IMG/VR virus record: IMGVR_UViG_3300037153_000746
Coordinates: 1-36,078 of that record
Source of the DNA: a virus
DNA: 36,078 nt
Reading direction: 5' to 3' (one strand)
The translations under genes were made by a program, and so were the position numbers. Positions 1-7,467 of this stretch are shown piece by piece (position 1 is the first letter of the stretch; the number at the start of each line of letters is the position of its first letter). The notes below the pieces were generated by a model, which was not told the DNA's origin, searched no databases, and worked only from the letters and a program-made list of their open reading frames with translations.

Positions 1-1
1 T

Positions 2-128
2 GTCTCAGTTCTTTTCCCACTGAGCAGGGCTTTGCAACTGCTTCATAAACTATACTATCGAAGGCTTTTACCCGTTGCCGATTCACTCGAAACGCGAAGA
101 TCACGCTTTTGCTTCCAATACCGGCCGA
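2..128. repeat. Terminal overlap, identical to 35952-36078
   Basis: The first 127 bases after base 1 recur exactly as the last 127 bases of the window. A 127-bp end overlap is what a de Bruijn assembler run at k=127 leaves on a circular contig, so this is most likely a circularity artefact rather than a biological terminal repeat. The overlap contains the leader-proximal CRISPR repeat (2-38), the array leader (39-100) and the 3' end of the cas12m-like gene. Base 1 (t) does not match the corresponding base 35951 (a). Confidence 0.93.
39..100 (-). promoter_or_regulatory. CRISPR leader between effector gene and array
   Basis: These 62 bp separate the effector stop codon from the first intact repeat. 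They are AT-rich compared with the rest of the genome. On the minus strand a TATAGT hexamer (49-54) lies about 10 bp before the first repeat and could be a -10 element giving a transcript that starts almost at the array. No convincing -35 is visible. The array could equally be transcribed by read-through from the effector operon. Confidence 0.45.
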
Positions 129-1777
129 TCTGCGAACTCACGCAATAAGTTCTGCGCTGCATTGTAGTCCTGATCCCAGACGCTCTGGCACAGGTCGCAT
201 CTATGTATCACGGATTCCGCCGCATCCCAGCGTGCCGTATTCCCGCAGACATGGCACCGCTGTGTAGTCAGTCGAGCCTCCCTCTTTTCAATTTGCGTGC
301 CTTCGCGTGCCGCCGTATTCTCTAGCGTCGTTCGCAGTTCGGAGATCGATGCAATTTGCCGATAGCGTGCTGCTCTCGTTTCAACCGCTTCTTCTTTGGC
401 CTCGGGCTGCGCGTGCTCGGCTACTCGCCGCAGATCGAATTCTTCTAAGATAATCCGGTCGTAATGACCCGCTATCTGCGCGGCAAAATTCCGGTAAATA
501 TATCGGCGGCGCTTGACGACTTGATCCTGAAGATTGGCTGCCCATTGGTACAAATGCATCTGCTTGCGCCTCCAGTTCTCCAGTTCCACGTCCGCAAGGC
601 CTGCCTCCTTCGCTTTCCGCGCCCAGCCATAGAGCCGTCCCGGTGAACGCCACTGCGCGATCGTTGCGAGTTCCTGCCGCAATTCCTCGGTCGGTACAGC
701 TAGTTCTTCATGCCCAACCCGATCAATCAAATATGCCTTTATCTCCTCGAATTTCTTATCGATCGTCGATTGCAGGGTGCGGACTCGTTCAAACTCCCAT
801 AACACCGAATGTGACAGTCTCAAGCTGCCATGCTGGCCCTCCGCGTCGGCCCAATAGGCCACGCGCAATTCTGGTTTCTTTTCGTCGCTTGGAACCAGGC
901 GCCACCCGACGTCAATCGCACACACACGTTCGCCCGCTTTGGGTTCGACATCGACCAAATCGTTTACGGTAATCAGCAACTTGTATCGCGGGCGCCCGGC
1001 CACCACTTCTCGCTTGATCGCGGCTGCACGCACGATTCCATCTTCTGGCAGAGGGCGATGCAGGACGACGGGCAAGCGAAACCAAATGGGAGCGCGGCGG
1101 AGGCTACCCACGCGTAGGGCGACCTCATGACGTGCCTTTGGGTTTTTCCGTCCTGTCGCTCGGATCTCTTCCTCACTCAGGGCACGTAGCTGCAAGCGTG
1201 TATCCTCGCCGAAGACCTTCTCGACAGGCAGTCCCGTTTGATAGCGTATGGAAACCTTTCCTTCCCCGCGAAACGCATGAAACCGCAACCCCGTCCGGCT
1301 GCGCTGCCGTGCCGTATCGTAGCTTGCCAAAACATCATCGTAATTACACCAATACAACTCTGCCGCATGGGTTGCTTGTTTCATGGCTGTAACGCGCTGT
1401 TGGTTTAACTCGGTGAGCTGAGATTTGCGCTCCGCTACCCGTTCTTTGCGTTTGGCCTTGGCGATGGCGATGGACCCGTTCAATTGCACTTTTGTGGCTG
1501 CGATCTCAGTTTTCAGCTCGCTCACGTCCACTTTGGTGGACCGCGCGGCTTGGCGCTTCTGTTTGATGGCCGTGCGCAAATCTTGCAAGGTTTCGAGGGC
1601 TTGGGTCACGGGAGCCTGCTCTTCCGGCTCACTCAAGAGTTCTGCTGCCTTTTGGCGATGTGTCGTTTCGACCTCAACCAAGGCGTTCCACAGCCGGTTG
1701 CGCCGCCGCATTTGTTCCATTGCTTCTGCTTCGCCAGCGATAGGGCGAAGGCAACCATATTCATAGACGCGTATCAT
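101..1777 (-). CDS. cas12m: Cas12m-like miniature type V CRISPR effector with intact RuvC triad
   Basis: A 558-aa RNA-guided DNA-targeting protein candidate. The N-terminal half is a charged helical recognition region (about residues 20-140), followed by a segment with the motif ELYWCNYDDVL (about 140-150) and a wedge-like part (about 160-275). The RuvC core is split: motif I AIDVGWR (Asp289), motif II IILEEFDL (Glu445) and motif III WDQDYNAAQNLL (Asp537), with a CxxC...CxxC zinc ribbon (Cys508, 511, 527, 530) before motif III. The YW..Y..VL, LPV.VHR.LP and QW.SP.R motifs match my recollection of Cas12m (type V-M, formerly V-U1), as does the length, slightly under 600 aa. The mycobacterial protein I remember has a degraded motif I, whereas all three acidic residues are present here. 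The array lies directly downstream on the same strand. The start follows the preceding gene's stop by 2 bp. Family assignment is from remembered motifs, not a search. Confidence 0.85.
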   Translation of the reverse strand: MIRVYEYGCLRPIAGEAEAMEQMRRRNRLWNALVEVETTHRQKAAELLSEPEEQAPVTQALETLQDLRTAIKQKRQAARSTKVDVSELKTEIAATKVQLNGSIAIAKAKRKERVAERKSQLTELNQQRVTAMKQATHAAELYWCNYDDVLASYDTARQRSRTGLRFHAFRGEGKVSIRYQTGLPVEKVFGEDTRLQLRALSEEEIRATGRKNPKARHEVALRVGSLRRAPIWFRLPVVLHRPLPEDGIVRAAAIKREVVAGRPRYKLLITVNDLVDVEPKAGERVCAIDVGWRLVPSDEKKPELRVAYWADAEGQHGSLRLSHSVLWEFERVRTLQSTIDKKFEEIKAYLIDRVGHEELAVPTEELRQELATIAQWRSPGRLYGWARKAKEAGLADVELENWRRKQMHLYQWAANLQDQVVKRRRYIYRNFAAQIAGHYDRIILEEFDLRRVAEHAQPEAKEEAVETRAARYRQIASISELRTTLENTAAREGTQIEKREARLTTQRCHVCGNTARWDAAESVIHRCDLCQSVWDQDYNAAQNLLREFADRPVLEAKA

Positions 1778-1779
1778 AG

Positions 1780-1944
1780 TCAGGCCGTCCCCGCAGCTTG
1801 CCGCTTACGAAATCTGCGCACCGTTGCGCGGTTCTTGCATTTCGCGCACTCGCCGCACGTGCAGCTCGGTGCTCGCCCGCCGCGCTTATGCTTGCGCAGC
1901 GCGGCCAGGGCGCGGGCGATCTCACTCTTCTCCGTCTTCGTCAT
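1780..1944 (-). CDS. Small zinc-binding protein upstream of cas12m
   Basis: A 54-aa basic protein with a cysteine cluster CTCGECAKCKNR near residues 29-40, which could bind one zinc ion, followed by an Arg/Lys-rich tail. Its ATG (1944) lies inside the end of the preceding gene (23-bp overlap) and its stop is 2 bp from the effector start, so translation is probably coupled to the effector. I recognise no family. It could be an unrelated small phage protein or a partner or regulator of the effector. The position is suggestive only. Confidence 0.6.
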   Translation of the reverse strand: MTKTEKSEIARALAALRKHKRGGRAPSCTCGECAKCKNRATVRRFRKRQAAGTA

Positions 1945-2164
1945 GGCCGTTATCTCCGTCGCCGTCCCTCTGTTCCAGATCGCGCAGCCGCGCTTCGTGA
2001 TCGAAGAGCATGACCCGCGCAATCCGCGTAAAGATGCGAATCTCGCGGCTGAGCTTCTTTAATTCCTGATCGGTCTTCTGCTGCGCGTGAAGCAGATGCT
2101 CGACGCTCTCGGCCAGCGCCTCATGACGCTCGACCAGTTTTTCCAGTCGTTCGTCGATCGTCAT
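1922..2164 (-). CDS. Coiled-coil small protein
   Basis: An 80-aa protein starting MTIDERLEKLVERHEAL. Residues 1-50 are a continuous heptad-like helix and the C-terminus is very acidic (DGDGDNGHDEDGEE). The frame stays open further upstream but that part looks non-coding, so the internal ATG at 2164 was chosen. The acidic tail and helix could bind a basic protein or mimic DNA; this is speculation. It sits in the five-gene set ahead of the effector. Family unknown. Confidence 0.6.
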   Translation of the reverse strand: MTIDERLEKLVERHEALAESVEHLLHAQQKTDQELKKLSREIRIFTRIARVMLFDHEARLRDLEQRDGDGDNGHDEDGEE

Positions 2165-2195
2165 AACGACTGGCACACTTCGAGATCGGATTTGG

Positions 2196-2429
2196 TCATC
2201 GCTCCACCTCAATCGTCGCCTCTGCCCGTACGTCTTGTTGTTCTGTGTCGCGCCAGGCGATTGCTCCAAACAGGTCTTCAGCGTCGCGCTTCGCGCTCGC
2301 GACCGAGCCCGCATTGCGCGTGCTCATGAACAACCTTCGTCCGTCCGAGGCGATGAGCTTGCAGCGATACCGGCCGGATTTGTGCAACTCGCTCATGCGG
2401 TCGCGCTCGATCGAGAGGTGGATAGTCAT
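2196..2429 (-). CDS. Hypothetical small protein in cas12m operon
   Basis: A 77-aa protein, MTIHLSIERDRMSELHKSG at the start, with a predicted beta-rich centre (GRYRCKLIASDGRRLFMS) and a following helix. No transmembrane segment or cysteine motif is visible. It lies 15 bp after the preceding gene and 31 bp before the next, same strand. No family recognised. Confidence 0.6.
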   Translation of the reverse strand: MTIHLSIERDRMSELHKSGRYRCKLIASDGRRLFMSTRNAGSVASAKRDAEDLFGAIAWRDTEQQDVRAEATIEVER

Positions 2430-2444
2430 AAGCGCTGAGGTCTT

Positions 2445-2663
2445 TTAATCCAGCTTGATATGCGCCTTGATTTTAAAGATCTGTTCGCTCCAGCGCGTCA
2501 TGTCGCCTTGGATCACTTCGAGTGTGTGTTCGATGCGATCCAGGCGGCGGTTTGTTTCCTTACCGCCCGCGACGTAAGCAAAAATTGCTCCGCCTAGCAC
2601 CAACACAGCCGAAATCACCACTCCGCACGCCGCGATGATAGCGATCAGCACGTTGTCAGTCAT
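2445..2663 (-). CDS. Single-TM coiled-coil protein
   Basis: A 72-aa protein with one N-terminal transmembrane helix (about residues 4-32) followed by a cytoplasmic amphipathic helix (NRRLDRIEHTLEVIQGDM). The start overlaps the preceding stop in a TAATG junction, indicating coupled translation. The architecture resembles the genes at 21838-22071 and 34524-34793, so this phage encodes three proteins of the TM-plus-coiled-coil type. Function unknown; holin or spanin-like roles cannot be excluded. Confidence 0.65.
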   Translation of the reverse strand: MTDNVLIAIIAACGVVISAVLVLGGAIFAYVAGGKETNRRLDRIEHTLEVIQGDMTRWSEQIFKIKAHIKLD

Positions 2664-3166
2664 TAGCGCTCTTGCTCGCCAACTGTGGCGGCCCAGGCGT
2701 CCAGACCCGCTTTTACCGCTTCGTGAAAGTCCCAGCCGCTCGCGAGGGAATCGAACTTTGCACCGCGCCGCAAATCGCGGCCGTCCAGCTCGGCAGCGAT
2801 TGCTTCGTCCGTTTTCTCGTCGGTCAGTGCGTTGAAATCGGGGTGTTCGTCGTACCACTCGTTCTTCGCTGCGACTTCTGCATCGCATACCTTCGCTTGA
2901 TCGTCATCGAAGCGCTGCTCGCCTACAGCGAAGTACCAGCCGTCCTCGTCTTGCGCCGCCCAGGCAAGCGAGCCGTTCTCCATTTCCCGCAGCGTCTCTT
3001 CCGCCTCTTCCAGCGTCTCATTCCATGAACGCAATGCGATGTCGTTCGTCTCACGTGACGCGCCTTGTCTGCATTCCTCGATCAGATCGATCAATTCCTG
3101 CTTCGCAATGCGATTCCAGCGCTCCGCATCCGGAGCTGCTTTGTACTCTCGAATCATCTGTGCCAT
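2663..3166 (-). CDS. Hypothetical acidic protein, first gene of the cas12m operon
   Basis: A 167-aa acidic protein, mostly helical, with conserved-looking tryptophan/aromatic positions (AWAAQDEDGWYFAVGE) and a C-terminal segment rich in Ala/Asp. The start has the strongest ribosome binding site of this operon: AAGGAGATAACAA before ATG. It is followed by the TM gene with a 1-bp overlap. I do not recognise the family. Being first of six co-oriented genes that end in cas12m and the array, its promoter probably controls the whole system. Confidence 0.65.
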   Translation of the reverse strand: MAQMIREYKAAPDAERWNRIAKQELIDLIEECRQGASRETNDIALRSWNETLEEAEETLREMENGSLAWAAQDEDGWYFAVGEQRFDDDQAKVCDAEVAAKNEWYDEHPDFNALTDEKTDEAIAAELDGRDLRRGAKFDSLASGWDFHEAVKAGLDAWAATVGEQER

Positions 3167-3188
3167 TTGTTATCTCCTTCTCCAAGGG

Positions 3189-3246
3189 GAGAGCGTTTGC
3201 TCGCTCTCTCTGTTTATAGATTACAACAGCGCAGTAGTCATCGCAA
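3189..3246 (-). promoter_or_regulatory. Candidate promoter and leader hairpin of the cas12m operon
   Basis: On the minus strand a TTGCGA hexamer (3241-3246) and TAATCT (3218-3223) are separated by exactly 17 bp and lie about 50 bp upstream of the first gene. Between them and the ribosome binding site is an inverted repeat GAGAGC/GCTCTC (3189-3194 and 3203-3208) that could be an operator or an RNA hairpin. The match to the sigma-70 consensus is moderate. Confidence 0.35.
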
Positions 3247-3426
3247 CTAGGAAAATCTATAGCATTGGTGCAAGCACGGTGTTTCACGCTCGTCCGCTTT
3301 CGTGTATGCTGTTGATAATTCAGCCCGGCGAGCGCACGCCGTAAAACCAATGCGTGTCCTGTAGCGTTTCTACCCCTGTTTCAAAATTCGAAAATCCGGC
3401 TGTTTCGTGACGGCGAATATGTCGGC

Positions 3427-3747
3427 GTGCGCACCCGCTCGACGATTGAGGCTCTCTATGCGCGCGGCCTCGTCACGCTCGAACACAACGCCAAGGGCGC
3501 CATCGTGGCCGCTCACGAGCGCCATCTGCGGAAGCTCGATTCTGTTGACAGAATCCAGCTAGCAGGAAATGGTCACGGTTCGTCCTCAGGTCATCTTGCT
3601 CCTACCCGCTATTCCTTCGAAGACACTTCGATCGAAGGCCGTCCCTGGGACCTGAAGCGGCTGAACGGCAAGCGCAGCGGGCTGCATTACGCCCCACCAG
3701 AAGTGCAACCGATCTTTCTGCGCGTGGTGCTGGAATGCCTGGCGTAA
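3427..3747 (+). CDS. Small protein preceding terminase, start uncertain
   Basis: The GTG at 3427 gives 106 aa, but the frame is open and protein-like upstream (KIRLFRDGEYVGVRTR across about 3391-3432), so the true N-terminus is probably near 3376-3400 at a non-ATG codon such as CTG. The gene begins the plus-strand late module. No domain recognised. The C-terminus overlaps the next start by 13 bp. Confidence 0.55.
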   Translation: MRTRSTIEALYARGLVTLEHNAKGAIVAAHERHLRKLDSVDRIQLAGNGHGSSSGHLAPTRYSFEDTSIEGRPWDLKRLNGKRSGLHYAPPEVQPIFLRVVLECLA

Positions 3748-3935
3748 CCATTGACCACGACGTAGGCTTGAAGCTCAAGATCAAATGCCTTGAGGGCACC
3801 TGGCGCGTGATTCTGCCGGTGACACACCCGAACTGGGTCGACATCGCGCGGATTCCACATGCCAGCTACCGCGAGGCGCTGGAGGCGGCCCGAATGTGGG
3901 CGGAGGCGATCGAGCGGAAAGCCCTCTCGGCATGA
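3735..3935 (+). CDS. Hypothetical small protein
   Basis: A 66-aa protein with a beta-hairpin-like start (GLKLKIKCLEGTWRVILPVTHP) and a helical end (YREALEAARMWAEAIERK). It overlaps the previous gene and ends in an ATGA junction with the small terminase, so it is in the packaging operon. Function unknown. Confidence 0.6.
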   Translation: MPGVTIDHDVGLKLKIKCLEGTWRVILPVTHPNWVDIARIPHASYREALEAARMWAEAIERKALSA

Positions 3936-4558
3936 AGCAGAAACGGTCCAAAAAGCTCACCGAAAAGCAAAAATTGTTCGTCGCAGAGTATTTGGTCGAT
4001 CTGAACGCGACAAAGGCTGCTGTTCGAGCAGGTTACACAGAAAAGACCGCACGCATTCACAGCTCGAAAATGTTAGCAAATGCTAACATTCAGCAGCTCA
4101 TTTCCGAGAGCCTCCGCAAACGCACGGACAAGCTCGAAATCACCTCCGAACGCATCCTTTCCGAACTCGCCTACATGGGCTTTTCGAACATGCTCGACTA
4201 CATCGGCACAACCGAGTTCGGTGACGCGTATGTGGATCTCTCCAGCCTGACCCGCGAGCAAGCCAAGGCGATTCAGGAAATCACGGTAGAGGCCTACACG
4301 GAAGGACGCGGCGAAGACGCGCGGGAAATCAAACGGACCAAGTTCAAGTTGGCGGACAAGCGCGGATCGCTGGAACTCCTGGGTAAGCATCTGAAGCTCT
4401 TCACCGACCGGCACGAGCACCACTTGGATCTGGATGAACTCTCCGATAATCAGCTCCTCGACCTGCTCGCCCGCCTCGAGGGCCAGAGTCGCCGATTGGC
4501 TCTACTCCGAGATTCTGGCGCGGCGCGCACGGCAGGCGGAGCGGAAGCGCTACAGTGA
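3932..4558 (+). CDS. terS: Terminase small subunit
   Basis: A 208-aa protein recognising the packaging site in phage DNA and handing it to the large subunit. The N-terminus KKLTEKQKLFVAEYLVDLN, then ATKAAVRAGYTEKTAR, is the classic helix-turn-helix of the Terminase_2 family. A middle region (about 60-150) follows the oligomerisation part. The ATG at 3932 overlaps the preceding TGA (ATGA), which decides the start over the longer frame. Its 3' end overlaps the large-subunit frame by about 125 bp, more than usual. Confidence 0.88.
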   Translation: MKQKRSKKLTEKQKLFVAEYLVDLNATKAAVRAGYTEKTARIHSSKMLANANIQQLISESLRKRTDKLEITSERILSELAYMGFSNMLDYIGTTEFGDAYVDLSSLTREQAKAIQEITVEAYTEGRGEDAREIKRTKFKLADKRGSLELLGKHLKLFTDRHEHHLDLDELSDNQLLDLLARLEGQSRRLALLRDSGAARTAGGAEALQ

Positions 4559-5945
4559 CTCGCTCGCCCGCTATGTGGAAGCTGCCTGGCCGCTGCTCGA
4601 ACCCGTCACGCCGCTCATCGCCGGCCGCCATCTCGACGCGCTATGCGAATATCTGACCGCCGTCACACTGGGCCAAATCCGTCGGCTGATCATCAACATC
4701 ATGCCGCGGGTCGGCAAGTCGAGCGCGGTTTCCGTGCTGTGGCCCACCTGGGAGTGGGCGCGCGACCAGGCCACCTCCCGTTGGATGTTCGCCACCTATG
4801 CGGCCGATTTGAGCGTCCGGGATTCGGTGCGGCGCAGAAACGTCATTCAATCGGAATGGTTCCGCGGGTATTGGGGCGTGGATGTCCAGCTTTCGGCCGA
4901 CGTGAATTTGAAGGACGAGTATGTCTCGACACATGCCGGCTCGATGTTCTCCACCTGGATCGGGGGCGGTACCGGCCGCGGCGGCAAGCGCCTGGTCATC
5001 GACGATCCGCATTCCCCGAAAAAAGCCTTGTCTGATGCCGAACGCGAAACGGCGGTCACCTACATTCGCAACGTGCTGATTTCGAGACTCGATAATCCGG
5101 CGACCGATTCGATCGTCATGATCATGCAGCGGCTGCATGAGAACGACGCCACGGGCGAGCTGCTGGCGGACGGCGGCTGGACGCATCTCGACCTGCAAGC
5201 CGAGGCGGAGGACCGCACCATCATTTCGATGCCGCTGTCCGGTGTCGATTGGATCCGGGAAAAAGGGGATCTGCTCGAGCCGGTCCGCTTTCCGAAGGAA
5301 GTTCTCGGGAATCTGCAGCGTGAAATGGGCTCGGCTGCGTATTCCGGCCAATACCAGCAACGGCCGGCGCCGAAGTCGGGCATCCTGTTCCAGCCGGGCT
5401 GGTGGCAGTTTTATAAAACCGCTCCCGCCTTCGACTTTGTTGTTCTCAGCGTCGATTGCGCGTTTAAAGACTACAAAACGAGTGACTACGTCTCCCTCGA
5501 GGTGATTGGCTTTGTGGGCCCCAAAGCTTACCTCATCGAGAAGAAAACTGAACATCTCGGCTACTCGGCGACCAAAGCGGCGATCCGCTCGATACGAGCG
5601 GACGATAAACGCATCTCACACATTCTGATCGAGGATGCAGCGAACGGGCCGGCCGTGATCGAAGAACTGTCACGCGAGATCCCGGGCATCATTGCGCTGA
5701 AGCCGGAGGGCGGCAAAGTGGCGCGTGCGCAGGCCGCGACGGCCGATGTGGAAGCCGGCAATGTTTATTTGCCGGAGAACAAAGCCTGGACTCATCAATG
5801 GGTCACGCTTTTCAGTAAGTTCCCGAACGTGAAGAACGACGACGACGTGGACGCCTTCAGCCAGGCCATGAACTGGCGCCGCAAACGGACGCTGCCGAAA
5901 GTCTACCGCTTGTATAGCAAGAGCCCCAGCGAAGAAACCGAATGA
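4434..5945 (+). CDS. terL: Terminase large subunit
   Basis: A 503-aa packaging ATPase and nuclease. A deviant Walker A motif MPRVGKSS is at residues 90-97, Walker B RLVIDD at 186-191, and the RNase H-like nuclease begins at SVDCAFKD (Asp341), with further acidic positions in LIEDAANG and the C-terminal DDDVDAF. This combination is typical of the phage large terminase of the COG5362 type. The first about 25 residues overlap the small subunit and look less protein-like, so translation may begin later at a non-ATG codon. The stop overlaps the portal start (ATGA). Confidence 0.92.
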   Translation: MNSPIISSSTCSPASRARVADWLYSEILARRARQAERKRYSDSLARYVEAAWPLLEPVTPLIAGRHLDALCEYLTAVTLGQIRRLIINIMPRVGKSSAVSVLWPTWEWARDQATSRWMFATYAADLSVRDSVRRRNVIQSEWFRGYWGVDVQLSADVNLKDEYVSTHAGSMFSTWIGGGTGRGGKRLVIDDPHSPKKALSDAERETAVTYIRNVLISRLDNPATDSIVMIMQRLHENDATGELLADGGWTHLDLQAEAEDRTIISMPLSGVDWIREKGDLLEPVRFPKEVLGNLQREMGSAAYSGQYQQRPAPKSGILFQPGWWQFYKTAPAFDFVVLSVDCAFKDYKTSDYVSLEVIGFVGPKAYLIEKKTEHLGYSATKAAIRSIRADDKRISHILIEDAANGPAVIEELSREIPGIIALKPEGGKVARAQAATADVEAGNVYLPENKAWTHQWVTLFSKFPNVKNDDDVDAFSQAMNWRRKRTLPKVYRLYSKSPSEETE

Positions 5946-7273
5946 AGCAGGGCCGTCCCATCACCTGGAAGGATCGCGCCAAATTTGCTTGGCGGATCCT
6001 AACGAAATCCTCTGCGATCGCGCCTTATATTGCGCGCATGTATGGCAACCGGGCGGTCTGGACGGGAGGCGACTACACTTCACTCGTACAAGCGGGTTTT
6101 GTGCGCTGCGGTGATGTCTATTCCTGCATCACCACCATCCTGATTGCCGGCCGGCAATTGCGGATCGGTCTCTATCAGGGAACCGAAGACGACAACGAGG
6201 AGCTGACCGGTTCAAATTTTCCATTGGCGCAATTGATGCGGCGGCCGAACCCCGCGCAATCGCTGGGGGACCTGCTCGAATACACGGTGGGCTATCTGCT
6301 CTGCGGCGGCAATTGTTTCCTCGAAGCCGTACGTCCCTTCACTAGCCGGCCGCCGAATGAACTCTACACGCATCGGCCCGATCTCATCCAGGTTTACCTG
6401 ACAAACGATGTCGCGACTTCGTCCACACTCATCGATCACTATGGTTTGATTGGAACGCAGATTCGCTGGTCTCCCGAAGACATGGGCCACGCGAAGCTAT
6501 TCAATCCGCTTGAGCCCTGGTACGGCATGTCGCCGCTGCGGGCCGCCGCCTATGGGATTGACACGATCAATGAATCGAAACACGTCCAAAAATCTCTTTT
6601 ACAAAACTCGGGACGCCCGCCGGGCATTCTGCAAGCCAAGGCGGATCTGACGCCCGAGCAGCAGGATCAGCTCAAACGCGACCTGCGCGATGAGTATATG
6701 GGGAGCGCCGCCGCCGGCACGCCCATGGTGGTGAGTGGAGATTTTTCCTGGCTGGGCCAGGCGTTTTCGCCCGAGCAGATGCAGGCGCTCGAACTGCGGG
6801 GCCTCGAAAAGCGTGACATCGCCGCTATCTTGCATGTACCGCCCGAGCTGGTCGGCGATACGCAAAACAAGACCTACAGCAATTACCAAGAGGCGCGGAA
6901 GGGTCTCTATACCGAAGCGGTCCTGCCGCTGTGGGATCTCGTGTGCGGATTCCTGACGCTGTGGCTCTGCCCGCAATTTGGAGAGAATCTTTTCCTGGCG
7001 GTCGATCGGGATTCGGTCGACGCCCTGCAGGAAGATCGCGAAAAGACCTGGAACAGGGTCTTCGGAGCCGTCGATCGCGGTCTCATCGATCGGGATGAAG
7101 GACGGCTTGAACTCGGCTATGCAAAGCGCACAGAGAAAATTGCCGGCCAATTGACCGTAGGCGCGGGGACGGTCTTGCTCGAGGAACTGGCGCTGCCGCC
7201 GGACCAGCCGCCGATGGAAGGCGTACCGCCGCCCCAGTTGTTGAACGGGAAACCGGTCGCGGCCGTGCAATGA
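5942..7273 (+). CDS. HK97-type portal protein
   Basis: A 443-aa protein forming the dodecameric vertex ring through which DNA enters and leaves the head. It has the features of the Phage_portal family: YSCITTILIAGRQL near residue 60, the hinge around PLEPWYGMSPLRAAAYGI, and the SGRPPGILQ and DIAAILHVPPELVG motifs. Length is usual for HK97-like portals. The C-terminus is Pro-rich. It starts within the terminase stop and overlaps the next small gene. Confidence 0.92.
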   Translation: MKQGRPITWKDRAKFAWRILTKSSAIAPYIARMYGNRAVWTGGDYTSLVQAGFVRCGDVYSCITTILIAGRQLRIGLYQGTEDDNEELTGSNFPLAQLMRRPNPAQSLGDLLEYTVGYLLCGGNCFLEAVRPFTSRPPNELYTHRPDLIQVYLTNDVATSSTLIDHYGLIGTQIRWSPEDMGHAKLFNPLEPWYGMSPLRAAAYGIDTINESKHVQKSLLQNSGRPPGILQAKADLTPEQQDQLKRDLRDEYMGSAAAGTPMVVSGDFSWLGQAFSPEQMQALELRGLEKRDIAAILHVPPELVGDTQNKTYSNYQEARKGLYTEAVLPLWDLVCGFLTLWLCPQFGENLFLAVDRDSVDALQEDREKTWNRVFGAVDRGLIDRDEGRLELGYAKRTEKIAGQLTVGAGTVLLEELALPPDQPPMEGVPPPQLLNGKPVAAVQ

Positions 7274-7467
7274 TGCTGGTGACAGACTGGAGCGCCATCG
7301 CCGCCGCGGCCTACGAAGCCTACGGTCAAGTGACCGATCACAAGAACTATCAGCAATTGCCGATGCCCGAGTGGGAACAGTTGCCGCCGCGGATCCAGGA
7401 AGCCTGGCAGGAAGCGGTGAAGGAAGCCGTACGTCTGGTCCAGGAAGCGGAGCCGAAGAATGACTAG
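7270..7467 (+). CDS. Small head-module protein
   Basis: A 65-aa helical acidic protein (WSAIAAAAYEAYGQV, then PRIQEAWQEAVKEAVRLV). It overlaps the portal stop and the following MuF gene, so it is embedded in the packaging/head operon. The family is unknown to me; phages often carry a small acidic ORF of this type in this position. Confidence 0.7.
   Translation: MMLVTDWSAIAAAAYEAYGQVTDHKNYQQLPMPEWEQLPPRIQEAWQEAVKEAVRLVQEAEPKND

Noticed and set aside
101-1777. Effector as TnpB or Cas12f
   Set aside because: The RuvC core and zinc ribbon are shared, but the longer N-terminal region and its YW..Y..VL, LPV.VHR.LP and QW.SP.R motifs fit Cas12m, and a linked array with tracr-free type repeat is present; no transposon ends were seen.
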